Under the pieces are notes generated by a model. It saw only the letters and a list, made by a program, of their open reading frames with translations. It was not told the DNA's origin and ran no database searches. A program made the position numbers and the translations under genes. DNA of 64,000 nt from NCBI RefSeq assembly GCF_009833965.1, contig NZ_CP047165.1:1860001-1924000 (forward strand), given 5' to 3'. Shown here piece by piece: positions 46,865 to 56,445 of this stretch (the stretch's first letter is position 1; every line of letters begins with the position of its first letter). Source of the stretch: Pelistega ratti. GTDB taxonomy: Bacteria; Pseudomonadota; Gammaproteobacteria; Burkholderiales; Burkholderiaceae_B.

Positions 46865-47335
46865 CTATACAGCACCTTCAAAGTTAATTTGTCGCCATGC
46901 ATCGTAAATGGTAATGGCAACAGCATTAGAAAGGTTTAGGCTACGAGAGTTTGCTTGCATAGGGAGTCGTATAGCCGCATCTCGTCCAATGATGTCCCAT
47001 TCTTCAGGTTTTAAGCCTGCTGTTTCTCTCCCAAAGATAAAGCAGTCTCCTTTTTGGAAAGGTATTTCACCTATGCGTTTTTGCCCCTTGGTGGAAATGG
47101 CAAATACTCTATGGTTTGCTGCGCCTGTGGATGCAATTGCCTCGGGTAAACTATCATGTACTTTGAGGGTGGCATATTCATGATAATCTAAACCAGCCCT
47201 ACGTAGTCGTTTATCATCTAATGAAAAGATAAAGGGGCGAACAAGATGCAGTTGTACACCTGTATTGGCAGATAGTCGAATAATATTACCCGTATTAGCA
47301 GGCATTTCAGGGGAAACAAGAATAATATGAAACAT
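46865..47335 (-). CDS. trmL: tRNA (cytidine/uridine-34-2'-O)-methyltransferase TrmL
   Basis: SPOUT-family methyltransferase for the wobble base of leucine tRNAs. The 156 residues show the family pattern: [21 protein letters not shown] at the start, [10 protein letters not shown], and the C-terminal knot [24 protein letters not shown] motif. It acts as a dimer in the cytoplasm. It is monocistronic and converges with trkH. Confidence 0.95.
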   Translation of the reverse strand: MFHIILVSPEMPANTGNIIRLSANTGVQLHLVRPFIFSLDDKRLRRAGLDYHEYATLKVHDSLPEAIASTGAANHRVFAISTKGQKRIGEIPFQKGDCFIFGRETAGLKPEEWDIIGRDAAIRLPMQANSRSLNLSNAVAITIYDAWRQINFEGAV

Positions 47336-47497
47336 GATTTTATTTGTATGGTTTTGATCAGATTTAAACTACCTAAATCCCAAAAGAGAGTATCTTTTCG
47401 ACAGGGAGTTTTCCCATATTGGTTTATTCCTCTTATTATAAGCAATTCTTAATAGGAATAAATAATAAAGAGTTAATTGATAAAGGATCTCTATTAA

Positions 47498-48223
47498 CTA
47501 AGTAGTACCTGTATAACTATTAAGGGGTTTCGCTGTTCTAGCGATGACAAAGGCATCTACTTTTTCTACTCCAGCGGCAATTAATGCTCTAGCGGCACAA
47601 TCTAATGTGCTGCCTGTTGTTAAAATATCATCGATAAGGATAACGTGTTTTTTAGGATAACGTTTAATGCAGTAATATAAGTGACTACTTTTGGCGAAGC
47701 GATCTTCTCTATCAAGTGATTTTTGATGATGTTGTGTGGGATGTTTATAAAGTAGGCTTACATCAAGCTGACAGCCTAATTGTTTTGCTAAGTCTTTGGC
47801 AAATAAAGTTGCTGGATTAAAACCTCTTTTTTGTAGAGATTGTTCACTACTTGGAATGGGTATTAGTATATCGGTAGGGGATAAGGATATATTTTGTTGT
47901 TTAAGTTGCTGATGAAATAGATGTGCAAAGGCTCGGCTAAGATGAGGTTGATAACTATTTTTGAATCGCAGTAATAAGCTATTTAAAGGCGGGATATAAT
48001 CAAAACCTATAAAAATACGATGTAGAATAAGGCGATGTTCACGGCAGTTTTCACATGGGGTTTCTTTATCAAGAGGTAAAAGGCAATGTGAGCAACGATG
48101 GGGGTAGTGGTTAAGACTATATAAAATATCGTGCTGGCATACAGAGCAAAATAGCCCTTTTGTGCTAGGTTCTTGACAGAGAGGGCAAGGAGTTGATAAG
48201 AAATTCATCCAACTTTTAAACAT
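47498..48223 (-). CDS. comF: ComF family phosphoribosyltransferase-like protein
   Basis: 241 residues with N-terminal double zinc-ribbon cysteines (CPLC, CSVC, CSHC, CENC within the first 58 residues) and a C-terminal PRTase-like domain with VILIDDILTTGSTLDCAARAL. ComF is needed for DNA uptake in naturally competent bacteria; homologues in non-competent species have unclear roles. It is divergent from the BioC-like methyltransferase, a neighbourhood common in Burkholderiales. Confidence 0.9.
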   Translation of the reverse strand: MFKSWMNFLSTPCPLCQEPSTKGLFCSVCQHDILYSLNHYPHRCSHCLLPLDKETPCENCREHRLILHRIFIGFDYIPPLNSLLLRFKNSYQPHLSRAFAHLFHQQLKQQNISLSPTDILIPIPSSEQSLQKRGFNPATLFAKDLAKQLGCQLDVSLLYKHPTQHHQKSLDREDRFAKSSHLYYCIKRYPKKHVILIDDILTTGSTLDCAARALIAAGVEKVDAFVIARTAKPLNSYTGTT

Positions 48224-48334
48224 AATACCCTTTTATAAAGTGAACATTTTAAAATAGTGGCTACACGCTTTTTAGGTATAACTTTGTATAAGCCTAAAGG
48301 ATTTTTTTAGTAATTACTAGCCCTAAGGATAAAA

Positions 48335-49264
48335 ATGTCCGACCATTTATCGCCAGATACTTCATCTCTTCAGGAACGTTCTATTAATGCTCGCCATGTT
48401 GCTTTACAGTTTGCTCGGCGGCGGTCTTTAGCACAGGCAAGATTTATTCTGGATGAAATTGCTCAGCGAATGATAGATCGCTTATCGTATATTCGTATGC
48501 AACCTACCACTTTAATTGATATGGGGTGTGGACCGGGTTTACGTCTTTCTGCCTTACAAGAAAAATACCCTAAGATGAATTATATTGGTGTTGATAGTTG
48601 CCCTACTTTTATCCAAGAAGCAAATGATATGCTTAAGAAAAAAGGGGTTAAATCTTTGTTAAACCATATTTTATCGTCTAAATCAGTCTCTTTTATTCAG
48701 AAAGATATGGCGGAGACAGGGTTAGCACCAGAGAGTGCCGATATTATTTGGTCTAATCTTGCTTTACATTGGCACCCTTTACCTGAGCGAGTGATGGCTG
48801 AATGGCGACGACTATTAAAAGTGGGGGGACTGTGTATGTTTTCTTGTTTTGGTCCCCATACTTGTATTGAGGTCAGGGAAGCCTTAGGGCGAGCAGGGTT
48901 GGTGACACAAACCATGGACTTTGTTGATATGCATGATTTTGGTGATATGATGATTGATCAAGGGTTTTTAGATCCTGTGATGGATCAAGAAATTATTACC
49001 TTAACTTATAAAACCCCTGAGAAACTACTAGCAGATGTTTATCATTTAGGTGGTAATCCATGTATAGGACGCTCTGATGGATTAAAAGGTCGTCAATGGT
49101 ATCAAGCCTTACTCGACGGACTAGAGCAAGGACGAAAAGAAGATGGTTTATTACACCTTACATTAGAGCTTTGCTATGGTCATGCTTGGCGAAGTGCAAC
49201 GACTAAAGGAAGCCAACCTGGGGAAACGCGTATTTCGATTAGTAGTATTGGTTATCGATCATAA
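48335..49264 (+). CDS. BioC-like SAM-dependent methyltransferase
   Basis: 309-residue class I methyltransferase. The SAM motif IDMGCGPGLRLSAL (about 68-81) is followed by YIGVDSCPTF, ADIIWSNLALHWHPLPERVMAEWRRLLKVGG and LMFSCFGP, the pattern of BioC, which methylates malonyl-ACP to start biotin synthesis. No other bio gene is nearby, and the homologue beside comF is common in this order, so a role in biotin synthesis is plausible but not proven. Confidence 0.75.
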   Translation: MSDHLSPDTSSLQERSINARHVALQFARRRSLAQARFILDEIAQRMIDRLSYIRMQPTTLIDMGCGPGLRLSALQEKYPKMNYIGVDSCPTFIQEANDMLKKKGVKSLLNHILSSKSVSFIQKDMAETGLAPESADIIWSNLALHWHPLPERVMAEWRRLLKVGGLCMFSCFGPHTCIEVREALGRAGLVTQTMDFVDMHDFGDMMIDQGFLDPVMDQEIITLTYKTPEKLLADVYHLGGNPCIGRSDGLKGRQWYQALLDGLEQGRKEDGLLHLTLELCYGHAWRSATTKGSQPGETRISISSIGYRS

Positions 49265-49398
49265 CGGTATTAGGGAAAAACATACTAGGTTTTTTTCGTA
49301 AGAATATAGTATAGTAACAGAATGTGTGAAGAAAATAGTAGATACTATTTTATTTTAATCCTATATGAATATGTTTAACGATGCATGAGAGTGAAAAT

Positions 49399-50805
49399 AT
49401 GGAGAAAAAATCATTAATTGAGATGTCACCTCGACAAGCCCTTTTCTTTGCTACGATTATTGTGGCAATTCTGGGTTATACGATGATTAATTTAGAATGG
49501 GCACCACAGATTTCACTTGTTCTAGTGATCTGCTTTCTCTTGTTATTAGGTGTCGTTAAAAAAGTACGATTTAAAGCGATGCAAGATAGTATGGCTGATG
49601 GTGTGATGACAGGTATTGGTGCTTTATATCTATTCTCATTTATTGGCTTATTGGTTTCAGCTTTAATGATGAGTGGGGCGATTCCAACGCTTATGTATCA
49701 TGGTTTTGACTTTATTTCACCTCATCTTTTTTATGTCTCTGCTTTTGTATTGACTTCTATTGTGGGTGTGGCGATTGGAAGTAGTTTAACCACGTGTGCG
49801 ACGATTGGTGTGGCATTTATCAGTATGGCAGGTTTTTTTGATGCGAATCTAGCGATTACGGCAGGGGCAATTGTATCGGGTGCTTTCTTTGGGGATAAGA
49901 TGTCGCCTTTATCGGATACGTGCAGCATTGCATCTTCAGTGGTAGGGATTGATTTATTTGAACATATCCGTAATATGATGTACACCACTGTACCTGCGTG
50001 GATTTTAACCGTGCTTTTCTTATGGTTTTTATCGCCAGAGGCTGGTGTAACAGATTTAAGCAAAGTAACCGTTTTACAAGACCAGCTAATAAATAGTGGT
50101 TTAGTACATGATTATGCCTTGATTCCTTTTGTTGCTCTTGTTGTATTGGCAGTGCTTAAAGTTCATGCTATCTATACAATCGCCTTAACGATTGTCTTAT
50201 CCATTATTATTACCTATATACATAGTAGCCCCTCTATGGAACAGTTAGGTGCTTATTTTTTTGTTGGATATAGTTTACCAGAGGGCGTTGATTTGGGTGA
50301 TGTGGGTAAATTACTCTCTCGTGGTGGCTTAAAATCTATGTTCTTTTCTCAAGTATTAATTATCTTTGCATTGAGTGTAGGGGGATTATTACAAGCACTA
50401 GGTATTTTACCCGCGTTATTACGAGGTATTCGTCATCTTATTACAAGTGCTGGACGGGCAGTAGCTGCCGCCGCATTAACTTCTTTAGGAGTGAATGTAT
50501 TAATTGGTGAGCAGTATTTAAGTATCTTGTTATCAGGAAATGCGTTCCGACCAGAGTTTATTCGATTAGGATTGCATCCTAAAAATCTAGCACGAACGAT
50601 TGAAGATGCGGGTACGGTAATTAATCCACTCGTGCCATGGAGTGTATGCGGGGTGTTTATTAGTAATGTATTGGGTATTGCTGTATTAGATTATTTACCT
50701 TATGCGTTCTTTTGTACCCTTTCGTTAGTATTAACGCTAATATTTGGCTTTACGGGATTAACGATTAGTCGCTTATCACCAGAGGAACAAAGGGCTTTGG
50801 CATAG
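49399..50805 (+). CDS. nhaC: NhaC-family Na+/H+ antiporter
   Basis: Inner-membrane sodium/proton (or related) antiporter of 468 residues with about eleven hydrophobic segments. NhaC-family motifs are seen: GIGALYLFSFIGLLVSALMMSG, SSLTTCATIGVAF, GAFFGDKMSPLSDTCSIASS and GTVINPLVPWSVCGVF. The ATG at 49399 was chosen because GAGAG lies seven bases upstream; an ATG at 49381 adds six residues. The ion specificity cannot be told from sequence; malate/lactate antiporters of this family look similar. Confidence 0.88.
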   Translation: MEKKSLIEMSPRQALFFATIIVAILGYTMINLEWAPQISLVLVICFLLLLGVVKKVRFKAMQDSMADGVMTGIGALYLFSFIGLLVSALMMSGAIPTLMYHGFDFISPHLFYVSAFVLTSIVGVAIGSSLTTCATIGVAFISMAGFFDANLAITAGAIVSGAFFGDKMSPLSDTCSIASSVVGIDLFEHIRNMMYTTVPAWILTVLFLWFLSPEAGVTDLSKVTVLQDQLINSGLVHDYALIPFVALVVLAVLKVHAIYTIALTIVLSIIITYIHSSPSMEQLGAYFFVGYSLPEGVDLGDVGKLLSRGGLKSMFFSQVLIIFALSVGGLLQALGILPALLRGIRHLITSAGRAVAAAALTSLGVNVLIGEQYLSILLSGNAFRPEFIRLGLHPKNLARTIEDAGTVINPLVPWSVCGVFISNVLGIAVLDYLPYAFFCTLSLVLTLIFGFTGLTISRLSPEEQRALA

Positions 50806-50850
50806 AATAGTGAGTATATGCTATGGTGTTATTGGTATTTATCACACCTT

Positions 50851-50873
50851 AAATAGGGTATAGCCTATTTTTC
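50851..50873 (+). terminator. Short hairpin terminator after nhaC
   Basis: AAATAGG and CCTATTT flank a six-base loop and run into T residues 45 bp after the nhaC stop. A second, longer imperfect repeat (50889-50905 with 50946-50964) followed by seven T residues lies just downstream and may back it up. Confidence 0.6.
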
Positions 50874-50992
50874 CTTATCTAAAGAGGGGAGTTGCTATAT
50901 TGTTGCTAGCGGAGTTTGGGTAATTATCCTATTCCATAGATAATACAACAACTATATGTAACTCTCTTTTTTTGGGCTATATCGTGTTGTGT

Positions 50993-51020
50993 TAGGTATT
51001 TTTATCCATAAAAATGCCTA
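50993..51020 (-). terminator. Hairpin at the end of the argB operon
   Basis: TAGGTATTTTTAT pairs with ATAAAAATGCCTA (one G-U pair) immediately after the HAD gene stop on the minus strand. The U tail is poor, so termination strength is uncertain. Confidence 0.5.
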
Positions 51021-51022
51021 TA

Positions 51023-51745
51023 TTAAGTTTGACGAGCAAATGGGCTTAATAATAATGCTTGAATAGAGTGTACTTTGATATCAACATAAGATGGTCTGCC
51101 ATCATAAGCTGTACTAAAAGGGGTATATTGATTAAAAATATGGGCACACTGCATACCAAGATATTTGGCGGTTTTTAGATTTTTAAGTGTATCTTCAACA
51201 AGGGTAATATGGTGTGCAGGACAGTTTAACTCTTTTAAAAGTGCTTGCATAAGCTGTAAAGAGGGTTTAGGGCGATATTGACCATTTAAACACATTTGAT
51301 CAATTGCACAGATACCTTTAAAGCAGTGCTTGATATGTAATGCCTCTAATACTGTTATGGCATAATGATAGGGTGCATTTGTTAGAACGTATTTAACCCC
51401 TGGCGTTTGTTGGAGTAAATAGGCTAATCGTGGTTCAGGTTTAACAAAAGCGGTAATATCAAAATCATGGCTTTGCTTTAAGAATTCTATCGCATTAACA
51501 CCATGGTGTCGTTGCATACCAATCATTGTTGCGCCATAACGTTCCCAATAGCGTTGGCGTAATTGAGTAGCTGCCTCAAAATCTATCTGTAATGCTTGCA
51601 TAACTGCCATTGTCATACTTTTATCAATTTGAGAAAATACGGCATGAGAGGCATCATGTAAGGTATTATCAAGATCAAAAAGCCATACTCGTTTGGACGT
51701 AGGCGATGATTTTATGGTGTTAGATAGTGGGTGAATTAATCGCAT
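51023..51745 (-). CDS. HAD-family pyrimidine 5'-nucleotidase-like protein
   Basis: 240-residue haloacid-dehalogenase hydrolase with nucleophile motif WLFDLDNTLHDA (about 21-32), motif II VLTNAP and motif III VEDTLKNLKTAKYLGM. It matches the SDT1/PHM8-like pyrimidine nucleotidase group, commonly encoded after argB in Burkholderiales, where it may be annotated as pyrimidine 5'-nucleotidase. Substrate is unproven. It is the last gene of the operon, 9 bp after argB. Confidence 0.85.
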   Translation of the reverse strand: MRLIHPLSNTIKSSPTSKRVWLFDLDNTLHDASHAVFSQIDKSMTMAVMQALQIDFEAATQLRQRYWERYGATMIGMQRHHGVNAIEFLKQSHDFDITAFVKPEPRLAYLLQQTPGVKYVLTNAPYHYAITVLEALHIKHCFKGICAIDQMCLNGQYRPKPSLQLMQALLKELNCPAHHITLVEDTLKNLKTAKYLGMQCAHIFNQYTPFSTAYDGRPSYVDIKVHSIQALLLSPFARQT

Positions 51746-51754
51746 TTGTCTTGT

Positions 51755-52639
51755 TTAAGCGGTAATCATTGTGCCAACATGATTATCTGTTAGCATTTCT
51801 AAAAGTAAACAATGAGGAATACGCCCATCTACAATATGTACGGATGGTATGCCTGATTGTGCCGCCTCTAATGCGGATGTAATCTTGGGTATCATTCCGC
51901 CAGAAATAGTGCCATTTTTAATGAGATTATCTATTGAGGCGGTAGAGAGATGGGTTAGTAAATTCCCGTCTTTATCTAAAACACCGGGAATATTTGTCAT
52001 CAGGAGTAGTTTTTCGGCATGTAGTATTTGAGCCATCTTACCCGCAACAACATCAGCATTGATATTATAGGTTGTACCTTCTTCTGGATTAAATCCTATC
52101 GGGGAAATAATAGGGATAAATTGGTTTTCTACTAGCGTGTGGATAAGAGAAGGGTTAATCGCCGTTACCTCACCGACATGACCAATATCAAGGGGTTCAG
52201 TAGGGTTTTCTTTATTGGACATAAGTTTTTTGCGTGCTTGAATAAGATTGGCATCTTTTCCTGTTAAGCCAACTGCTTGCCCACCTGCTTGATTAATCAT
52301 ACTCACAATATTTTGCTGTACTTGCCCACCTAGTACCCACTCTACCACATCCATGGTTTCTTTATCAGTAACACGCATTCCTTGGATAAAATGACCTTTT
52401 TTCCCTAAGCGATTGAGAGCCGAATCAATTTGAGGCCCTCCACCATGTACGATAATGGGATTTAAGCCAATGAGTTTAAGAAATACAATGTCCTGAGCAA
52501 AGCTTTTTTGAAGATGCTCTTCTGTCATGGCATTGCCACCATATTTTATGACAATGGTTTTCCCATAAAAATGTTGGATATGAGGAAGCGTATTGGCCAA
52601 AAGCGTTGCTTTTTCTGTAGGTGATAGAGTGGTTGTCAT
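51755..52639 (-). CDS. argB: Acetylglutamate kinase ArgB
   Basis: Phosphorylates N-acetylglutamate in the second step of arginine synthesis. The 294 residues show VIKYGGNAM (phosphate loop), [19 protein letters not shown], the [12 protein letters not shown] segment, and [14 protein letters not shown] with [14 protein letters not shown]. An N-terminal helix precedes the core, as in arginine-regulated hexameric enzymes. No other arginine gene is in the window. It sits 9 bp after the TlpA-like gene. Confidence 0.96.
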   Translation of the reverse strand: MTTTLSPTEKATLLANTLPHIQHFYGKTIVIKYGGNAMTEEHLQKSFAQDIVFLKLIGLNPIIVHGGGPQIDSALNRLGKKGHFIQGMRVTDKETMDVVEWVLGGQVQQNIVSMINQAGGQAVGLTGKDANLIQARKKLMSNKENPTEPLDIGHVGEVTAINPSLIHTLVENQFIPIISPIGFNPEEGTTYNINADVVAGKMAQILHAEKLLLMTNIPGVLDKDGNLLTHLSTASIDNLIKNGTISGGMIPKITSALEAAQSGIPSVHIVDGRIPHCLLLEMLTDNHVGTMITA

Positions 52640-52648
52640 TGGCTATCC

Positions 52649-53140
52649 TTATGATGGTTTGGCTAATGTTTTTTCAAGGGTTTGGATAAACTCTTCTTTA
52701 TCATATGCACCAATATAGCGTTTGACAATATTACCTTTCCTATCTATTAAAAAGGCAACGGGGGTAAAGCGAATATGCCCAAAAGCCTTAGCAATTTCTC
52801 CTGTTTTATCATGTACAATGGTAAATGGTAACTCACGATCTTGGCGGAATTTTTCTATAGCAGCAGGTTTGTCATAGTTCATTGCGACAGCGATTGTATC
52901 GTATCCTTGATCTTTATATGTATTGTAGTAGTGGATGGTATCCGGCATTTGGCGAATACAAGTGACACAAGTAGTTGCCCAGAATTTAACCAGAACAACC
53001 TTACCTTTTAAATCATTAGACGTAATATCTTTCCCATCTATTGTATGATAGGTGATGGTGGGCTTATCTTCTTGAAAAGCAAAATAAGCCCCTGCAGCAA
53101 TAGCAATAATAGTGATAAGGGATAAAATTATTTTTTTCAT
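52649..53140 (-). CDS. TlpA-like periplasmic thioredoxin-fold protein
   Basis: 163-residue membrane-anchored thioredoxin-fold protein: one N-terminal membrane segment (about 4-22) and a periplasmic redoxin domain with active site WATTCVTCIRQMP (Cys58, Cys61) and the cis-proline segment RFTPVAFLIDRKG. TlpA/ResA proteins reduce disulfides of specific envelope partners, such as cytochrome c or copper centres. The partner here is unknown. It lies between the BON lipoprotein and argB in one operon. Confidence 0.9.
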   Translation of the reverse strand: MKKIILSLITIIAIAAGAYFAFQEDKPTITYHTIDGKDITSNDLKGKVVLVKFWATTCVTCIRQMPDTIHYYNTYKDQGYDTIAVAMNYDKPAAIEKFRQDRELPFTIVHDKTGEIAKAFGHIRFTPVAFLIDRKGNIVKRYIGAYDKEEFIQTLEKTLAKPS

Positions 53141-53162
53141 TACTTTATCATTAAATTAAAGT

Positions 53163-53822
53163 TTAACGTAATGGAGAGGTTGTTACGCTAGAAGATTGAT
53201 TGGTATTTGTTGAGGTAGTGGCATTACTACTAGCAGCGGTATCTGAAATAATATCAAAAACCTTAACAACACGAACAACACCATCAATAGAGGCAGCGGT
53301 TTGTGCTGCAATATTCCCTTCTTGCTGAGTAACTTGCCCCATCAAATAAACAACTCCTTGTGAAGTGGTAATCACAATAGTGCGAGAAGGAATTCCTTTG
53401 GTAATAATTAATTCACTGCGTACTTTGGAGGTAATCCAAGAGTCTCTTGAGCGAGAATTAAAGTCTGCAGGAGAGGAGATAACCAGTTCATTGACGACAT
53501 CTTTTACATCTGCTACGCTTCGTGCAATTTGTGTGACTCGCTCTTTATCTGCTTGTGAGGCGACTTGACCAGTAAGGAGTACTCGTTGGTTAAATGATGT
53601 CGCAATGACACGGGTAATATCTGTATTGAGTTGGTCTTTCACTCGGTTTTCAATCGTAATCCCATTGGTTTGATCGGTTAATTGCATCCCTGCTGATCGG
53701 CGATCTGATAATACGACACCTGTTGTAGCGGCAGCACCTGCAATCAGAGAAGTGACACACCCTGCTAATAGGGTTGTACTAACTAATAAGGCAATTAAAG
53801 AGGGGCGAGAAAAGGTTTTCAT
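53163..53822 (-). CDS. dolP: BON-domain lipoprotein (DolP/OsmY type)
   Basis: 219-residue lipoprotein with lipobox LLAGC (lipidated Cys22) and two BON domains (about 55-120 and 130-195) that bind phospholipid surfaces, then a Ser/Thr/Asn-rich tail. E. coli DolP has the same layout and the same neighbour (diaA) and maintains outer-membrane integrity at the division site. Its start is 1 bp after the diaA/gmhA stop. The symbol rests on domain layout plus order. Confidence 0.85.
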   Translation of the reverse strand: MKTFSRPSLIALLVSTTLLAGCVTSLIAGAAATTGVVLSDRRSAGMQLTDQTNGITIENRVKDQLNTDITRVIATSFNQRVLLTGQVASQADKERVTQIARSVADVKDVVNELVISSPADFNSRSRDSWITSKVRSELIITKGIPSRTIVITTSQGVVYLMGQVTQQEGNIAAQTAASIDGVVRVVKVFDIISDTAASSNATTSTNTNQSSSVTTSPLR

Positions 53823-53823
53823 C

Positions 53824-54414
53824 TTAGTTATCTCCTAGAATGACGGCATCTAATCCATCACACATAATGTGAAGTAAAAGAATATGAATTTCTTGAATAC
53901 GCATGGTGCGGTTATGTGGCACACAGAGATGAATATCAGAGGGTTTTAGAATATCATTTAAAGCACCACCTCCTTTGCCACTTAGGGCAATCACAGTGAG
54001 TCCCTTTTGATGGGCGGTATGAATTGCTTTAATGACATTAGGTGAATGACCACTTGTACTAATAGCTACAAGAAGATCGCCTGCTTGTCCTAAGGCACGA
54101 ACTTGACGCTCAAAAACATCATCAAAACCATAGTCATTGCCCACCGCAGTCAGAATAGAGGTATCTGTATTTAGTGCAATCCCTGCTAGAGGCATACGGT
54201 CTCGTTCAAAGCGTCCTACTAATTCAGCGATAAAGTGTTGTGCATCGGCTGCTGAACCACCATTACCACAAGCGAGAACTTTTTTCCCTTGCTGAATAGT
54301 TTGAGTCAGTTTTTCTGTGGCTTGGGCGAGAGGTGTACTTAATGCTTCTGCGCTGAGTTGAAGGGCTTTAGCATTATCTTCAAAATGCATTGAGATACGA
54401 GTCAGTAAATCCAT
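53824..54414 (-). CDS. SIS-domain protein, DiaA / phosphoheptose isomerase type
   Basis: 196-residue single-SIS-domain protein with ACGNGGSAADAQHFIAELVGRFE, LVAISTSGHSPNVIKAIHTA and the C-terminal QEIHILLLHIMCDGLD. GmhA isomerises sedoheptulose 7-phosphate for LPS heptose; the closely related DiaA binds DnaA and times replication initiation. Order yraN-SIS-BON is that of E. coli yraN-diaA-dolP, while rfaE2 in this genome requires a GmhA somewhere. Both readings remain open. It opens the argB operon. Confidence 0.85.
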   Translation of the reverse strand: MDLLTRISMHFEDNAKALQLSAEALSTPLAQATEKLTQTIQQGKKVLACGNGGSAADAQHFIAELVGRFERDRMPLAGIALNTDTSILTAVGNDYGFDDVFERQVRALGQAGDLLVAISTSGHSPNVIKAIHTAHQKGLTVIALSGKGGGALNDILKPSDIHLCVPHNRTMRIQEIHILLLHIMCDGLDAVILGDN

Positions 54415-54774
54415 GTCTTGGTTATGTGATAAGTTTAGAAACTATTAGTATAACCCTGACAGTGTATAAGGTCTGTAAAATTCTTATTTTCGCTTAAATC
54501 AAATCTTTCAATAAATTCCTATGCCGAGTGATTATTGGCTATCAAAAGCATATACTAAACATATAGGGTATATTCGATAAGTTCATAGGTAAACAGGGTA
54601 TAGTTTCTTGCTTATATTAGGTAAGATAAATATTATGTTAATAGTGAGATGCGTTTTTTTGAGCCATTCTTTAACAGGTTTATGCGTATGTTTTATTCAT
54701 CACTATTTTCCTTACTTTAATAATATCTGGTTTACAGAAAAATAATAGCATGATAAAAACCTATATTTTAATCT
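54415..54774. other. AT-rich region between yraN and the SIS gene
   Basis: No gene or RNA was recognised. It must carry the promoter of the diaA-dolP-tlpA-argB operon on the minus strand; several TATAAT-like words occur but no clear pair stands out. Confidence 0.35.
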
Positions 54775-55227
54775 CTAAAAAGTAATATTTTTAAGCCAAA
54801 TTTTCTCGTTATTTTCAATACAAACGGCATCAAAACGACAAAAGGGAGTTTTTTGCTGAAAATAGGTATAAGAAAGAAAGGGGAGAAAGTATTCTGCCGT
54901 ACGGATAAGACGTTTGATTTTATGAGGGGTGATACTTTGGATAGCACCACCATAGCGATTATGCTGTCGAAAGCGAACCTCAATAAAAACAAGCGTTTGT
55001 TTATCTCTCATCACTGCATCAATTTCACCAAGAGGGCAGGCTAAGTTTTTATGGAGTAATTGTAATCCCTGTGATTGTAAATACTCAATGGCGATATCCT
55101 CATAGGAAAATCCCTTTTCTTGGGATATAGAGTAATGGTGATTTTTGAATAAGGTGTGAGGTTGTGTATTTTTTGAGTGAGAAGGTTTAATCGTACGGAG
55201 TTGATTTTGCTGGAATATCTTTGTCAT
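54775..55227 (-). CDS. yraN: YraN family (UPF0102) endonuclease-like protein
   Basis: 150-residue protein with a restriction-endonuclease-like fold motif: GFSYEDIAIEYLQSQGLQLL, then CPLGEIDAVMRD and LVFIEVRFR, giving the catalytic E..D..ExK-like pattern (here E-V-R instead of E-V-K). The UPF0102 family is thought to be Holliday-junction-resolvase-like but its role is not settled. It is divergent from rsmI, the arrangement found in many Proteobacteria. Confidence 0.9.
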   Translation of the reverse strand: MTKIFQQNQLRTIKPSHSKNTQPHTLFKNHHYSISQEKGFSYEDIAIEYLQSQGLQLLHKNLACPLGEIDAVMRDKQTLVFIEVRFRQHNRYGGAIQSITPHKIKRLIRTAEYFLPFLSYTYFQQKTPFCRFDAVCIENNEKIWLKNITF

Positions 55228-55359
55228 TGAGGTTATCCTAGGTGCTGATGAATAAAAGTAATAAATAACTTAAATAAGTGCTAAACCTATCAAATATCTG
55301 CAAATTTCCTAGGTTTCGCCCATAATACTATATCTATCTTTTATTGGATTGAATACCCT

Positions 55360-56283
55360 ATGTCAATGTGTACTGGACAATTTAGTCCTATTATTGAAAA
55401 AAATATTGAAGAGTTATCACGACAATATTGGTCTGAAGCGACTTTATATGTCGTGGCAACACCTATTGGTAATTTAGGTGATATATCCTTACGAGCGCTA
55501 TACACTTTGCAGTTGGTTGATGTGATTGCATGTGAAGATACAAGAACGTCTAAGGCGTTATTAAATAGCTGGGGGATTGAAAAGCCTTTAATGGCAGCGC
55601 ATCAACATAATGAAGTACAAGCGGCACAACAGATTATTATGCGTTTATCACAAGGACAGCGAGTTGCACTTATTTCGGATGCGGGTGCACCGGCGGTAAG
55701 TGATCCCGGTGGAAAATTGGTCTCTTTAGTCAAAGAGGCTGGGTTTGAGGTAAGAGCTATTCCAGGGGCTTCAGCGGTAATTACCGCATTAATGAGTGCA
55801 GGTGTAACAAGTGATGAAAATCCTGCTTTTACCTTTGCAGGATTTGTTCCTCCAAAGGCAAAGGCACGTCAGCAGTGGTTTGATCAATGGTCAAAAAGCG
55901 CTGCCGTGGTATTGATGTTTGAGTCACCTCACCGTATTGTGGATAGTGTAAAAGATTTTATATCCATATGTGGTGAAGAGCGCCCATTGGGGATTGGAAG
56001 AGAACTGACTAAGCGATTTGAGCAGGTCACTATATTACCAGCAAAAGCACTGTTAGCATGGTTAGAGGAAGATATAAATCACCAAAGAGGAGAGTTTGTA
56101 TTAATTCTACCGCCTGTGAATCATCAAGCTACTATTGATGAGCAAATGGGTGAGTTAGATCGTTTATTAAAAGTGATGCTCCCTGTTGTGTCAGTCAAAG
56201 ATGCAGTGAGTATGGCGACATCATTAAGTGGTTTATCAAAGGATATTGTTTATAAAAGAGCATTAGTATTAAAGGATAAGTGA
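55360..56283 (+). CDS. rsmI: 16S rRNA 2'-O-ribose C1402 methyltransferase RsmI
   Basis: Methylates the ribose of C1402 in 16S rRNA. The 307 residues show ATPIGNLGDISLRAL, CEDTRTSKALL, ALISDAGAPAVSDPG and ELTKRFE in family order. Residues 1-28 before LYVVATPIGN form an N-terminal extension of moderate length, so a later start is possible, though the ATG at 55360 is plausible. It is divergent from yraN. Confidence 0.95.
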   Translation: MSMCTGQFSPIIEKNIEELSRQYWSEATLYVVATPIGNLGDISLRALYTLQLVDVIACEDTRTSKALLNSWGIEKPLMAAHQHNEVQAAQQIIMRLSQGQRVALISDAGAPAVSDPGGKLVSLVKEAGFEVRAIPGASAVITALMSAGVTSDENPAFTFAGFVPPKAKARQQWFDQWSKSAAVVLMFESPHRIVDSVKDFISICGEERPLGIGRELTKRFEQVTILPAKALLAWLEEDINHQRGEFVLILPPVNHQATIDEQMGELDRLLKVMLPVVSVKDAVSMATSLSGLSKDIVYKRALVLKDK

Positions 56284-56445
56284 ATTTTTTTAGGTTAATA
56301 CTTAGTTTTTTATGAGAAACGACTGATTAAAGTGGTGGTAAATTGGTTTTCGTTTAATGAACTTGTGATATAGTAAGATTCATTCAGTAAGGATATTTCG
56401 GTTTAACTGTAGTCACTCTACTTTATATAACATTTTTAGGTAAAC

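Noticed and set aside
49731..50063. 110-residue minus-strand frame inside nhaC
   Set aside because: Antisense to conserved antiporter motifs, with no independent support.
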